DNA from: Bacillus sp. UNC438CL73TsuS30
GTDB lineage: Bacteria; Bacillota; Bacilli; Bacillales; Cytobacillaceae
DNA: 46,618 bases
NCBI RefSeq assembly: GCF_000482325.1
Contig: NZ_AXVA01000032.1
Span: 1-46,618 of the forward strand
Reading direction: 5' to 3'
Shown here: in pieces, positions 45,154 through 46,618 of the stretch
Layout of the letters: each line of letters begins with the position of its first letter
Numbering within the stretch: position 1 is the first letter of the stretch
Position numbers and translations under genes: made by a program
The notes under the pieces: model-generated
Told to the model about the DNA's origin: nothing
The model's input: the letters and a program-made list of their open reading frames with translations, nothing else
The model's database searches: none

Positions 45154-45234
45154 TTTCTAATTGTTACTAGAAGACGTGGTACAGGTCATTATGCTATAAT
45201 CGTAAAGTTGAGCTTTGATTTGCACTTGCACTAG
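45154..45234 (+). pseudogene. Remnant of the small KOW-domain gene that precedes infA in relatives
   Basis: An ATG-less frame between stops at 45151-45153 and 45232-45234 contains LIVTRRRGTGHYAIIVKL. This resembles the KOW core of the YbzG-type protein found between map and infA in Bacillus, recalled as QIV.V.RG...G.YA(I/V)I. Only about 15 residues are alignable, so homology rests partly on position. The C-terminus is replaced by unrelated codons. Confidence 0.5.
45192..45200 (+). promoter_or_regulatory. Possible extended -10 promoter upstream of infA
   Basis: TGCTATAAT is a perfect extended -10. It lies 79 bases before infA, embedded in the KOW remnant. No good -35 is seen at 16-18 bases. 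Confidence 0.45.
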
Positions 45235-45279
45235 TTTTTAAATAAATGACAATCTGAAAAGAGAAGGGAGACGTGTCCA

Positions 45280-45498
45280 ATGGCCAAAGATGATGTAATT
45301 GAAATTGAAGGTAAAGTCATTGAAACTTTGCCAAATGCAATGTTTAAGGTAGAATTAGAAAATGGTCATACTGTGCTAGCTCATGTTTCGGGTAAAATTC
45401 GAATGCACTTCATTCGAATCCTTCCGGGTGACAAAGTGACTGTTGAGCTTTCTCCATATGACTTGACACGCGGAAGAATTACTTACCGCTTTAAATAA
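45280..45498 (+). CDS. infA: Translation initiation factor IF-1
   Basis: Occupies the 30S A site during initiation. The 72-residue OB fold begins [20 protein letters not shown] and contains [20 protein letters not shown] and the ITYRFK ending. GGGAG precedes ATG 45280 at about nine bases. It starts the segment infA-rpmJ-rpsM-rpsK. Confidence 0.97.
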   Translation: MAKDDVIEIEGKVIETLPNAMFKVELENGHTVLAHVSGKIRMHFIRILPGDKVTVELSPYDLTRGRITYRFK

Positions 45499-45648
<150 letters not shown>

Positions 45649-45672
45649 TTTTTGAAGGAGGTGCGCTAAAAT

Positions 45673-46038
45673 ATGGCACGTATTGCTGGTGTAGATATTC
45701 CACGTGAAAAACGTGTAGTTATCTCGTTAACTTACATTTATGGTATTGGTAAAAATACAGCACAAAAAATCTTAGCAGAAGCTGGTGTTTCTGAAGATAC
45801 ACGTGTGCGTGATCTAACTGAAGACGAATTAAACAAAATCCGTGATATCATCGACAAACTAAAAGTTGAAGGTGATCTTCGCCGTGAAATTTCTCTTAAC
45901 ATTAAGCGTTTAATGGAAATCGGCTGCTACCGCGGATTACGTCATCGTCGTGGTTTACCGGTTCGTGGACAAAATACTAAAAACAACGCTCGTACACGCA
46001 AAGGTCCTCGTAAGACCGTTGCGAACAAGAAGAAGTAA
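45673..46038 (+). CDS. rpsM: 30S ribosomal protein S13
   Basis: Head protein contacting P-site tRNA and the 50S subunit through bridges B1a and B1b. The 121 residues include [33 protein letters not shown] (helix-hairpin-like) and the basic tail [29 protein letters not shown] precedes ATG 45673. Confidence 0.97.
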   Translation: MARIAGVDIPREKRVVISLTYIYGIGKNTAQKILAEAGVSEDTRVRDLTEDELNKIRDIIDKLKVEGDLRREISLNIKRLMEIGCYRGLRHRRGLPVRGQNTKNNARTRKGPRKTVANKKK

Positions 46039-46059
46039 TCGGCAAAGGAGGTTATTTAA

Positions 46060-46449
<390 letters not shown>

Positions 46450-46457
46450 TTTTTCTG

Positions 46458-46497
46458 TATAGACTTTCGTATCCCTGTCTATAATGGGATATGATAC
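46458..46497 (+). other. Overlapping alternative hairpins after rpsK
   Basis: TATAGAC (46458-46464) can pair with GTCTATA (46477-46483), or TATCCC (46470-46475) with GGGATA (46486-46491). These exclude each other. A TATAAT at 46480-46485 lies between, without a good -35. The remaining bases to 46610 hold no gene. Confidence 0.4.
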
Positions 46498-46610
46498 TAA
46501 TTTTTCCGTTCATACAGAAGATTTATTCCAGTTGTTGTGCACAAAACGGGAACGTATACATGGGGGAATTTCGGTTAGATCATTTACCTAATCGAGGTTT
46601 TCGACGTTTT

Positions 46611-46618
46611 GAAGGAGG
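46611..46618 (+). promoter_or_regulatory. Ribosome-binding site of the next gene (rpoA expected)
   Basis: The window ends in GAAGGAGG, a strong Shine-Dalgarno sequence. Gene order predicts the RNA polymerase alpha subunit next; its start lies outside the window. Confidence 0.7.

Overview
The window is a 46.6 kb stretch of a low-GC Gram-positive chromosome, almost certainly Bacillaceae. The proteins recalled from Bacillus subtilis match closely along their whole lengths. Gene order from ctsR to rpsK follows the B. subtilis order, with one gap between adk and infA. All identifications rest on reading the sequence and remembered family members; no search was run.

Layout, all on the + strand: (1) 5-160, a 5S rRNA gene closing an rRNA operon, with its terminator. 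(2) 310-5106, the CtsR-controlled stress operon ctsR-mcsA-mcsB-clpC (promoter, operator and terminator visible). (3) 5181-11562, radA-disA-yacL-ispD-ispF-gltX: DNA repair, c-di-AMP synthesis, isoprenoid precursors and Glu-tRNA. (4) 11566-16358, a cysteine-specific T-box followed by cysE-cysS-mrnC-rlmB-yacP-sigH. (5) 16410-20303, rpmG-secE-nusG and rplK-rplA-rplJ-rplL, with an L10 leader. (6) 20364-28544, an rsmC-like methyltransferase, rpoB and rpoC. (7) 28578-33430, an L7Ae-family gene, rpsL-rpsG-fusA-tuf. (8) 33577-46618, the S10-spc-alpha supercluster rpsJ to rpsK, ending at the ribosome-binding site of the next gene (rpoA expected).

The genes serve growth: transcription (RpoB, RpoC, NusG, SigH), translation (28 ribosomal proteins, EF-Tu, EF-G, IF-1, two aminoacyl-tRNA synthetases, rRNA modification and processing enzymes), secretion (SecE, SecY), nucleotide balance (Adk) and protein quality control (McsA/B, ClpC). 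L33, S14 and L36 are all zinc-ribbon types.

The most unusual region is the adk-infA gap (44977-45279). Relatives carry map (methionine aminopeptidase) and a small KOW-domain gene there. Here only decayed fragments of both remain, and an extended -10 element now overlaps the KOW fragment. A second oddity is a GC-rich, MITE-like repeat of about 180 bp between secE and nusG, just downstream of a compact promoter-terminator module. Other leaders show clear RNA or operator-like structures: a cysteine T-box, an L10 leader, hairpin leaders before rplK and rpsJ, an 18-bp perfect palindrome before rpoB, and a nusG Shine-Dalgarno separated from its start by a small hairpin. I found no CRISPR array, prophage, transposase gene or tRNA gene. 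No wholly new multi-gene system is evident.
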